A stretch of DNA of 64,000 nt, taken from positions 3,534,001 through 3,598,000 of the forward strand of contig OY759511.1 of NCBI GenBank assembly GCA_963662395.1. Direction: 5' to 3'. The notes below the pieces were generated by a model. That model had not been told where the DNA came from. It saw only the letters and a program-made list of their open reading frames with translations, and did no database searches. Below are positions 25,399-32,607 of this stretch, in pieces (position 1 is the stretch's first letter; each line of letters begins with the position of its first letter). The stretch is from JAPOXR01 sp963662395 (GTDB lineage Bacteria > Pseudomonadota > Alphaproteobacteria > Rhodobacterales > Rhodobacteraceae). Made by a program: the position numbers and the translations under genes.

Positions 25399-26648
25399 CA
25401 TAAGCGTCAACTGGTCTGCATCAACTCCTGATCATGCCATGGTGTCGCATCGGCGATTTCCATGGGTGCCAGGGCATGAACGAGGACCGGGAACTCTTGT
25501 GAGGTTCCTTCCGCCGGGCCGGGAGGTGCCGGCAGCTGAATCAGGTGCCCTCGAGGGATTGCGGAAGGACAGGTCGCCGGAGATGCTGTTGCGGGTGCTG
25601 CCGATGCATCCGGGCCGTGGCCACTCGCTGCGCGAGACCGCCCTGCGGGCCCGTCGCGCCGGGCTTGCCGATCCGTCACCGGTTGCACTGATGAAGCGCC
25701 TGGCCAAATCCGGCCCGGAGATCCGCGCCGTGGATGCAACCACGGTGAAGGAGCCGGGGAAGACCGGCTCGCCGTGGCGCATTCACCACGGCCTGCGCCT
25801 TCCCTCGCTGGTCTGCGATCACCTGCTGGTGACCGGGACCGAGGGCGCGGGCACCGGCGAGTCGTTCCGGCGCTTCCCGGTCACGGCCGGTGATTGCCTG
25901 ATCGGAGATCGCGGCTGCTCGAAGGCTCCCGGCATCGCCCGCGTGGCGGCATCCGGCGGGAATGTCGTGGTCGGGGTCGATACCGGCTCTCCTGCCTTCC
26001 TGCGGCCGGACGGGCAGCGGTTCGACCTGCCGGCGGCAGTATCCACCCCCGGACGTCTCTGCGTGGTCGGGAAATCCGCGGCGGCGACCGGGATGGCGCT
26101 GAAGGCGCTGCGCCGCAAGGCATCGAAGAGCGGCAAGGCCCCGAAGCCGCAATCGCCGGCAGTCGCCGGATACGTGATCGTCTTCACCACCTTCCCGGCA
26201 GCGGAGTTCACCCCGGAGGAGGTGCTCGACTGCTACCGGCCCGGATGGCAGGTGGAGCCGGTGTTCAGGCGTTTCAGGTCGGTGGCCGGGCCCGGACATC
26301 TTCCGAAACACGGCTCCGGGAGTTCGAAGGCCCGGCTCCAAGGCAAGCTGTTCACGGCTCTCCTGACCGAAAAACCGATCGCGCATGCCGGCGCCGTTTC
26401 CCCCCGGGGCACGACGTCATCGCACATCAGGGTCACCCCCGGCCGGTGGCGTGAATTCGGCTTCCTGCCGAACCGGGTCCGGCGAACCATCGAGCCGGAG
26501 ATTCCCCTGCAGGACGCCCTGACCGAATGGCCGGAGATATCCCGGGAACTCCCGGAGCCGGTGCGAAAGCGTCGTCCGCAGACGGAGCGACATCATCAGA
26601 AGCCGGGACCTCTGCGAGGACAATGCAACAAGTCAACGCTTATGGTGC
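25399..26648 (+). mobile_element. IS4-family element inserted in the IS256 relic
   Basis: The ends form imperfect inverted repeats (cataagcgtcaactggtctg at the left; the right end reads caagtcaacgcttatg). A single IS4-type transposase frame fills the interior. I could not recognise a clear target duplication, so the boundaries are good to a few bases only. Confidence 0.7.
25442..26640 (+). pseudogene. IS4-family transposase, probably inactive
   Basis: One frame carries the DDE landmarks: IRAVDATTVKEPG (first Asp), CLIGDRGCSK (second Asp) and CYRPGWQVEPVFRRFRS with HLPKHG (Glu region). Compared with family members a block before the first Asp appears to be missing, and no stop codon occurs before the right end, so the frame reads into flanking DNA to 27061. 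The start is probably the GTG at 25442. Loss of the stop and the deletion suggest decay. Confidence 0.7.
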
Positions 26649-26728
26649 GCGTCCAGGGAACAGCCATAGGCCCGATTTCGGGACGAGGCCATTCGATGTC
26701 CCGTGTTCGGCGTCAATGCGGCCATGAT

Positions 26729-27103
26729 TCACCACATTACGTCGATCATTCGGCCGTCGCTGTGTTCACACTCTCCGACACCGCCTGCCGTCGTAAACCC
26801 GGTACTGTCTGCATAGGTCAGATTGCAACGCAATGTCGAACCTCGGTTGCCAAACATGACCGCCACAACACGTCCATTGTAGGATTCTTCAATCGCGAAC
26901 GCTCCCAATCCGGATACAATGCTGGTCTTTACATCAGCGAAGACCCCCTGTCCCTTGAAGGATTCACCATCAACGATCGCAGTGAAGTAGTCACGGCTCA
27001 CACCCTGTTCGTACCGAAACTCCACGCGCGACCCGTCATCGCGTACTACACCGTCCATTGACCCACTGCATGCAGCCATGGCCATCAGGGCAACAAGGCC
27101 CAA
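26729..27103 (-). CDS. Small lipoprotein, possible frameshift in the signal peptide
   Basis: The minus frame encodes about 120 residues with a lipobox-like LMAMAACSGS at the start, then a beta-rich domain (VEFRYEQGVSRDYFTAIVDG, ESFKGQGVF, NRGSTLRCNLTYAD). In this frame only TTG (27103) or very late ATG codons are available. One frame over, an ATG at 27146 with a good ribosome site (aggaaaagag) gives MTGKKQRRPIIRSR, an ideal basic n-region that would join the hydrophobic stretch after a single-base shift. So the gene may be frameshifted. No family is recognised; outer-membrane or periplasmic location is inferred from the lipobox. Confidence 0.5.
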   Translation of the reverse strand: MGLVALMAMAACSGSMDGVVRDDGSRVEFRYEQGVSRDYFTAIVDGESFKGQGVFADVKTSIVSGLGAFAIEESYNGRVVAVMFGNRGSTLRCNLTYADSTGFTTAGGVGECEHSDGRMIDVMW

Positions 27104-27146
27104 ACCGGCTCCTGATGATGGGCCGTCGCTGCTTTTTTCCCGTCAT

Positions 27147-28265
27147 CTCTTTTCCTGTCAATTGTGCTGTGGTTCAGCAGGCCTCGCTGTCTTTCCGTGA
27201 TTGCTGGCGGCCTTGCCGAACTGCATCAGCCCTTCCCCGGTCCGGCGGCGTTGCAGATCCCCTGAAGAGCGGCACTTGCTTCGCCGCATTGCCCAACGCC
27301 TTTCGGGTCGGCGAACATCGGAGATTGACAGGCTGGTCGCTCTGCCATGCACATTTGTCCGGAGTGTTGCCGCGGTCCGGCCAGATATCGGCGGTCGGAA
27401 CAGCGGTCAAGACCGGTTCGACCATCGACTGGACGCTGTCCTCTGAAGGAGTCAGGCAATGTGTTCCAGATCGCCCGAAATGTTCGAAATCCGGCCGTTT
27501 TCTGCATCGAGGAAATGTCATCGACCCTGGCAGGGGTGCCGAGTTCCCCATTGTCTCCGAATTCGAACCGACAGGCCGAGGATCGATTTGCATGAGTGCT
27601 GATCGCGCGCAACCGGACACCCCAACGCCTTGTTTGCGGCGGAGTGCCTGCACAAGTTGGCAGGGCCTCGGGCATGGTCTGGCTGCAAATACTCACCCAC
27701 ACGCTCATGATCGGGGCTCTCACCCGGCGCTGGCATGTAACGGAGTGACGTCCCTGTCGGTGGTTCCGCCTGTTGTCTGCAGCATCGTGATGAGGTTGAA
27801 CTTCTCCAGCTGCACCGGTTGTGACAATTGATCGGATGCGGAAGCTGGCATGAGGCTGCTTTCCTTGCGAGGCCCTGTGAGCCCGTTTCCGAACTGTCCC
27901 GGGCCGGCGGCTTCGACGACGACATGAAGCCAGCCGGACCGCGGCCTGCGGCGGCAGGTCCGTACGATCAGGATACGCTGCCGGGCATCGTGAAGCGGTA
28001 CCTGACGCCGACCCTCCAGGTGCGGTGTATGAGGTAACTTCGGTCGGGACGAAAGCGATGCATCCTGTCGTGTGGTTTCAACGCACGAAGCCATACCCGT
28101 GTGCAGTTCTCGCGGCGGGCCCGAGATCGGCGGAAAGCCCGTCGGTATCGCAAGGGGAACGCATTGCACGCGGCGGCCTGCTCCGGAATCGGTGGCGATA
28201 TGAACGTCCATAAGCGGTCGTGCTGCGTCAGGAGCGTTCCATGAGGCCCTGGAGGAAGCGGTCCG
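27147..28265. other. Unassigned 1.1-kb region
   Basis: Many overlapping frames are open on both strands, which is normal for GC-rich DNA, but none has a ribosome site, a signal peptide or a recognisable motif. It is probably decayed coding or IS sequence. Confidence 0.35.
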
Positions 28266-28772
28266 TTACGCGGGCCGGTCCGACAGCGAATTCCACGCGA
28301 GCACGACAAGCGGGACGAGGTGCACGGCGAGAAAGATCAGCGGGACCCAGCGCTCGATGTCGGTAACGGAGCGATATCGTTTGCCCCGACCTCCGTCCGC
28401 GAGCCGCCATTCGTAGGTATAGAGCGCTGCGGGCAACTTGCGTTCGAGTTCATGGATGATCTCGAATTTCACCGCGTTCAGATCTCTGTGCGACGCGATG
28501 ACCCGATACCAGAGCAGGGAAACCAGTATTCCCGGGAGCGGCACCAAGACGTTGAGCAATAGGGGCTCGAGTAACTGGGACTGAAAGCCGTAAAGAGCCA
28601 CGAGTGCGGCATTGACAGTCAGGAGGTACCGGCTTGATGCTACCCGCCGCGCGCTCACATTCTCGGCGGATTGCACATACAGTTTGTACTGTTCCAGAAG
28701 AGCGGCGTCGATGGAGGCGTCGTGATTTTCCTTCGTGAAGAGGAAGAGCGCTTCGCCCGGCTGATCGTTCAT
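28266..28772 (-). CDS. RipA-family octameric membrane protein (8xMP-like)
   Basis: Membrane protein of 168 residues. The opening (ALLEQYKLYVQSAENVSARR, about residues 24-43) followed by a hydrophobic pair (YLLTVNAALVALYGF, LVPLPGILVSLLWYRVI), a basic cytoplasmic-type segment (YRSVTDIERW) and a last hydrophobic stretch (VPLIFLAVHLVPLVVLAW) fit the RipA octameric membrane protein family as I know it. The ATG lies 3 bases after the stop of a TIR-like gene on the same strand, so they formed an operon. With that partner, a pore-forming or membrane effector role is a reasonable inference. The operon's first gene is now split by a transposon. Confidence 0.7.
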   Translation of the reverse strand: MNDQPGEALFLFTKENHDASIDAALLEQYKLYVQSAENVSARRVASSRYLLTVNAALVALYGFQSQLLEPLLLNVLVPLPGILVSLLWYRVIASHRDLNAVKFEIIHELERKLPAALYTYEWRLADGGRGKRYRSVTDIERWVPLIFLAVHLVPLVVLAWNSLSDRPA

Positions 28773-28775
28773 TGC

Positions 28776-28889
28776 CTATCTGTGCCCTGCGATCAGCCAC
28801 TTCAGATTGTCCCAGTTCCACTTGTATATCTTGTCGGATCTGAGTGCCATGTCCGGCTTGTGGCAGGTCTTTCTTGGGCGTCCCCACAG
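28776..28889 (-). pseudogene. C-terminal fragment of TIR-like gene, split by transposon
   Basis: The minus frame reads WGRPRKTCHKPDMALRSDKI then YKWNWDNLKWLIAGHR and stop (28776-28778), which is the usual C-terminus of short TIR-like proteins of the MTH538/ThsB type. The last five bases (cacag, 28885-28889) are one copy of the target duplication. The N-terminal part is at 31437-31711. Removing the transposon and one cacag restores an uninterrupted 128-codon gene. Confidence 0.85.
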
Positions 28890-28904
28890 CTCGACTTTGC
28901 ACGA

Positions 28905-30329
28905 TTATGCCGCGTGGCACAGCGTTTCAACCATGCGCCTGACCCTCTCCGGAGGCACTTTGAGCCTGCCGTATCTGGCTGCTGCCTCGCTCCCGGCATG
29001 ATCGACAGGATCGGGCGGCCGGGTTTTGTGCCACTCCCGGTCTGGCGGGGAGCGTTGGAATCGTCCATCCAGCCACAATTGGCACCGCACGGCGGCGATG
29101 GCATCGGAGAAGGTGAAGGCGGATTTGCGGTACCAGGCGGCGGCATTGGAATGCGGCTCCCGGGCCAGAAGATCGGTGGCCCACAGGCAGACCAGGCTGT
29201 AGAGTCCAAGCAGCACCGGGGTGGTGCGCTCGATCGCGGCATCGGACCATTGTCGCTGGGTCTCCACCCCGAGATGGGCCCGGGCTTCCTGGAAGGTGGT
29301 CTCGATCTGCCAGCGCCGCACGAAGATGGCGATGATCCGCGCCGGATCCATGTCAGGATCGGTACTGAAGAAGGCCTGGGGGTCCCTGACGCCCTCCGGG
29401 TCCCGCACCAGCACCCAGCGAATGGGCTTGGCGCCGGCGCCGGCGCGATACCAGAGCGCCTTCCCGGAGAGGATCTCCAGCGTCTTGTCCTTCAGGCCTC
29501 CATACCAGCGCGAAAGCAAGACCGGCGTCCAGCTTGCGGAGCCGTCAGCAAGATATGTCCCGAGCTTGGGCAGTTGCCTTCCCTTCTGCCTGGGCCGGCC
29601 CATCTGGCCCGGCCGGCGCTGCTCCGGCGCCTCGAACAGGTTGGCATCGAGCCTGAGCCGGCTGATGAGGCAGGCGCGCCGGCCGATGGCGTCTGCGAGT
29701 TCGTGGGTGCCGAAACTGCTGTCGCCGACGAAGATGACCGATCGGCCCGGCAGCCAGCGCAGTATCACCAGCATGCCCTGGCGCGCCCGCTCGGTGAGCG
29801 GCTTGTGGCGCCGTCCCTTCTGTCTGGCCCATCGCGCCGAAGGGGCCAGCAGGGTCATGATCGGCAACGCCTTGATTCCCGGCAACCAGGGCAGCGGCGT
29901 CAGCAACATGAAGCTGAGCCAGCGCAGCCCGCTGGTCTTGACGAAATGACCGTGGCTGGAGCGCACCGGGTCACGGTAGATGCCGCGGGCGCTGATGCGT
30001 GAGCCCCAGCGCCGCTCCATGGTGTCATCGACGCCGATGATGACCGGCTCCCCGGTTTCGACCAGTGTTGCCACCAGGTGGCGGGTCAGCCGCCCCGCCA
30101 GCTCGCCCGGCTTCCAGCGGGCCCGGTTCAACACCTGGTGATAGGAGGCGTAATTGCTGTTCATCGCCCTTCCGGTGATCCGCAGGCAGGCGGACACGGT
30201 CCGCTTTCCGGGTGCCAGCAGGGCTCCGGTGACCAGAACCAGCACCAGGCGCCATGTCGGGGCGGTGAATGCGCCCCGGAACAGTGCAAGCTGGATGCGC
30301 AGGAGATCCGGGACCGGATCGCCGGTCAT
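28905..30329 (-). CDS. DDE transposase (IS701-like, DDE_5 type)
   Basis: Transposase of 474 residues starting MTGDPVPDLLRIQLALFRGA at an ATG that overlaps the methylase stop (ATGA); a longer frame to 30515 is rejected. The catalytic residues appear to be Asp in IGVDDTMERRWG, Asp in IFVGDSSFGTHELA and Glu in RRWQIETTFQEARAHLG. The N-terminal TGRAMNSNYASYHQVLNR segment is typical of the DDE_5 group. It is unrelated to the IS66 transposase at 16924, although both are preceded by the same kind of methylase. The element appears intact. Confidence 0.82.
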   Translation of the reverse strand: MTGDPVPDLLRIQLALFRGAFTAPTWRLVLVLVTGALLAPGKRTVSACLRITGRAMNSNYASYHQVLNRARWKPGELAGRLTRHLVATLVETGEPVIIGVDDTMERRWGSRISARGIYRDPVRSSHGHFVKTSGLRWLSFMLLTPLPWLPGIKALPIMTLLAPSARWARQKGRRHKPLTERARQGMLVILRWLPGRSVIFVGDSSFGTHELADAIGRRACLISRLRLDANLFEAPEQRRPGQMGRPRQKGRQLPKLGTYLADGSASWTPVLLSRWYGGLKDKTLEILSGKALWYRAGAGAKPIRWVLVRDPEGVRDPQAFFSTDPDMDPARIIAIFVRRWQIETTFQEARAHLGVETQRQWSDAAIERTTPVLLGLYSLVCLWATDLLAREPHSNAAAWYRKSAFTFSDAIAAVRCQLWLDGRFQRSPPDREWHKTRPPDPVDHAGSEAAARYGRLKVPPERVRRMVETLCHAA

Positions 30330-30946
30330 GACGGCGCCGCCTCTTCGGCCTCGGCAGCCATGATGGCGGCCAGCACCGCCAGCCGCTCGCCCGGCGGCAT
30401 CTCGCCGTAGCGCCGGCCCCAGTTCTCGGCCTTGCGCTTGATGCGCTGGCGGTCGGTGAAGTTCATGCCCGCTGCGCTTGCCCAGTGCACCCGGTCCAGT
30501 TCGAAGTTGAACCACACCGCCTCGGTGCGCACCACGCCATGGGTCATGACCTGCACCTGCAGCCGGCGCCAGCCGGCCAAATGCTCATCATGGAGCACCG
30601 AGGGATGACCCGACACCATCACCTGGCAGGGCAGGGCCCGGAGCAGCGCCAGCAGCCGGGCATGTTCGGCCTCGGTCATCTCGAAGCGGTAGCGGCGGGC
30701 CGAGCGGCGGGTGGCCCGCAGGCAGGGGGGATCGGCATGGACCAGCTCGGTGCCCTGGAAGGGGAAGGAAGAGAGGAAATCATGGGCGCAGCCATGCACC
30801 CGTTCGACCGGGTAGTCGCAGCCGAAACCCGCCAGTGCCCCTTCGTCGAGATCGATGCCGATATTGCGCATCGCCGGCGGCTTGCGTTTCATGATCGCCC
30901 CGCCGCCAAGATGGCTCTCGATATAGGTACTGTGCGGCGGCATCAT
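30326..30946 (-). CDS. D12-class DNA adenine methylase, transposon passenger (altered DPPY motif)
   Basis: About 206 residues from the ATG at 30946, closely similar to the IS66-borne methylase. The SAM loop reads ESHLGGGAIM and the catalytic motif is VHADPPCLRATRRS, with Cys replacing the usual Tyr/Phe/Trp of DPPY, so catalysis may be weak or lost. Upstream in-frame codons continue the homology (YFGSKATPGLCQALIAM) without an ATG, so the N-terminal 20 residues may be lost or use another start codon. The stop overlaps the transposase ATG. A passenger role in controlling or protecting transposition is inferred. Confidence 0.78.
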   Translation of the reverse strand: MMPPHSTYIESHLGGGAIMKRKPPAMRNIGIDLDEGALAGFGCDYPVERVHGCAHDFLSSFPFQGTELVHADPPCLRATRRSARRYRFEMTEAEHARLLALLRALPCQVMVSGHPSVLHDEHLAGWRRLQVQVMTHGVVRTEAVWFNFELDRVHWASAAGMNFTDRQRIKRKAENWGRRYGEMPPGERLAVLAAIMAAEAEEAAPS

Positions 30947-31128
30947 GGCAATCAGCGCCTGGCACAGGCCGGGTGTTGCCTTCGATCCGAAATATCCCGT
31001 GCGGTCTCTCCTCTCACGAGAGCCCGATCCATGGAATCCGGCATCTATCGAGTCAATGCATCGAGGGATGCCGGGCTTGCGCCGGCAGGCAGGGAATGGA
31101 ACACATCGTATCCAGGAGACACTGCCCC

Positions 31129-31416
31129 ATGACCGATATCGATCCCATCGTGCAGCGCATGGAAGCCTTCAATCGGGAAAATGGCGGCGGTGTGAGTGTT
31201 CGCAAGAGCCGGGGCGGCTACAACCTTGCCATGACCGAAACCGGGGCACCGGTCGCCCGGCTGAAGCCGGAGGGACCGGGCGACCGGATGCGGATCCTGT
31301 ACTGGTCATGGCAGGAAAGGTGGAAGGATGTCGGCGACATGGGCGGCATTGTGCTGCCGCTTGACGAAGCACTCGATCAGATCGCCACTACGGAAATCTT
31401 CTGGACCTGGACGTGA
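31129..31416 (+). CDS. 95-residue transposon passenger protein
   Basis: Small protein starting MTDIDPIVQRMEAFNRENGG at the ATG at 31129, with RLKPEGPGDRMRILYW, WKDVGDMGGIVLPLDEALDQ and a C-terminal FWTWT. It ends 20 bases before the right inverted repeat, on the strand opposite to methylase and transposase. A homologue occupies the same position in the decayed element at 57385-57675, so it belongs to the transposon. It vaguely resembles DUF3024-type small proteins, but I do not claim membership. Function unknown. Confidence 0.7.
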   Translation: MTDIDPIVQRMEAFNRENGGGVSVRKSRGGYNLAMTETGAPVARLKPEGPGDRMRILYWSWQERWKDVGDMGGIVLPLDEALDQIATTEIFWTWT

Positions 31417-31436
31417 GGAAAATGTGCAAAGTCGAG

Positions 31437-31711
31437 CACAGGAGAAAATATGGTTTTCTCTCTTCCCGGGTGATGGTCAATTCGGCTGCCACGCCTTTTG
31501 CGGTGTGAGTATGCTCGCCGCAGATGACGATGGTGAGATCAGTCTTGCGGATACGGTTCCGGACCTGTGCCTTCCATTTGGAATCGAAACGCTCGTGTAC
31601 GGACCGGTCGGCGATCTGGAACGGCGAATCGGAGCGTTTGGCCTGACCGACGAGAGCGTCTCGCAACTCCTCGTCATGGTCGAAATCGAAGCTGATGAAT
31701 GCGCGTTTCAT
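31437..31711 (-). pseudogene. N-terminal fragment of TIR-like (MTH538/ThsB-type) gene, split by transposon
   Basis: From the ATG at 31711 the frame reads MKRAFISFDFDHDEELRDAL, then VGQAKRSDSPFQIADRSVHE, WKAQVRNRIRKTD, LTIVICGEHTHTAKGVAAEL and KPYFLL. These are the strand-helix landmarks of the short TIR-like family (DUF1863/MTH538, ThsB_TIR). Glu in GVAAEL is a candidate catalytic residue. The gene is cut at codon 91-92 by the transposon at 28890-31436. Rejoined with 28776-28889 it gives 127 residues ending in IAGHR, normal for the family. ThsB-type TIRs make cyclic-nucleotide-like signals after phage infection; that role here is inferred. Confidence 0.88.
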
Positions 31712-32566
31712 GGCCTGGAATCGGCCTCCAGTTCATGAAGATGGGGGTCGGCCCGCAACAGCGTCCTGGATTGCTTGCGGCGGCACCAGCCAGGGAATCA
31801 CGGGATCGTCCATGAGAGCCACGAGGTGCGATGTCAACACAACGTCGGAAATGAGATGAACCTCGCATCTCCGACCTTGCGGCCCGATACTGGGTGTGTG
31901 ACAGGCCCGGGCACTGCCCGACGATGTCGATACGTCCGCCAGGGCCCGTCATCGGTGTTTTCCGGAGGGGCTGGAGGCTTTCTGCGGCGTGTCCGCCGGG
32001 CTGGCGACCGACATGGCACTGTTCCGGGCGGTATCGACCGGCGAGGCACTGTGCTGCCCGGTCCGACACCTCCGCCGGCTGCCGCTGGCTGCGCCTGTGG
32101 CCCCTGACGGCTTGATGCCGAACATGCAGGGCGAGGTGCGGAGCCGCGCCCGGTTCGGACTGTCGGCCTCGTCGGGCGCTGGCCACGGAAGCCGGGCTCT
32201 TGCGGCGGTTCGGAGAAGAACACGGAATTCCCGGTCATCGGGACTTCCGGTGCGGACAATCCCCTGGCGGATCAGGGATGGCGGCGCTCCGTCACGAGCG
32301 GCAGGAAATCGGAACTGCCCGTGACGAGATACGGGCCTGTGTCCCTGGATGACTGGACGAGATGCCGCCCTGTGCGGGAAATGGGTCAGACCCACCGCCT
32401 CCCGAAGGTCATCTGGACGCAGGCAAGGGGATGAGCTTCCGCATTCCGCAACGAGATGACTGCCTGTTCGTCATCATGATCAGGCCCGAGCGGAGTCCTG
32501 GTCTCAAGTGCGCCGGATTTTCCAACCGGGCGTGCTGCCGGGCCTCCGTGCTGCCGGTCCCGGCCC
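31712..32566. other. Region upstream of the TIR-like gene, gene remnant possible
   Basis: Just upstream of the TIR-like start, a minus frame (about 31736-31890) reads VHLISDVVLTSHLVALMDDP then VIPWLVPPQAIQDAVAGRPP and stop, which looks like the C-terminus of a real protein possibly in the same operon. I see no complete gene between there and the start of the duplication at 32567. An open frame from 32362 runs into the acyl-CoA synthetase, but its upstream part has no coding character. Confidence 0.4.
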
Positions 32567-32607
32567 CGGGCAAGAATCCGGTTTGTTTCGGGGGCCGGCT
32601 GGACTAT

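Larger units (their letters stand above)
28890..31436. mobile_element. Transposon with DDE transposase, DNA methylase and a 95-residue passenger
   Basis: Element of 2547 bp ending in inverted repeats ctcgactttgcac / gtgcaaagtcgag and flanked by the 5-bp direct repeat cacag (28885-28889 and 31437-31441). It carries, on the minus strand, a Dam-like methylase ATGA-coupled to a transposase, and on the plus strand a small protein gene. It interrupts the TIR-like gene in frame-preserving fashion. A decayed relative lies at 56505-57696 with the same gene order and right end. Confidence 0.92.

Noticed and set aside
27058..27831. 257-residue plus-strand open frame and overlapping minus frames
   Set aside because: Translations are compositionally random (rich in Arg, Ser, Pro and Cys) without motifs; typical of non-coding GC-rich DNA.
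30973..31416. 147-residue version of the transposon passenger protein
   Set aside because: The homologous copy at 57385 starts at the equivalent of 31129; the extra N-terminus overlaps the methylase region and lacks similarity.
32362..32607. In-frame N-terminal extension of the second acyl-CoA synthetase to 744 residues
   Set aside because: Homology with the other copy ends at 32567, and the extension has no family similarity; it is open by chance.
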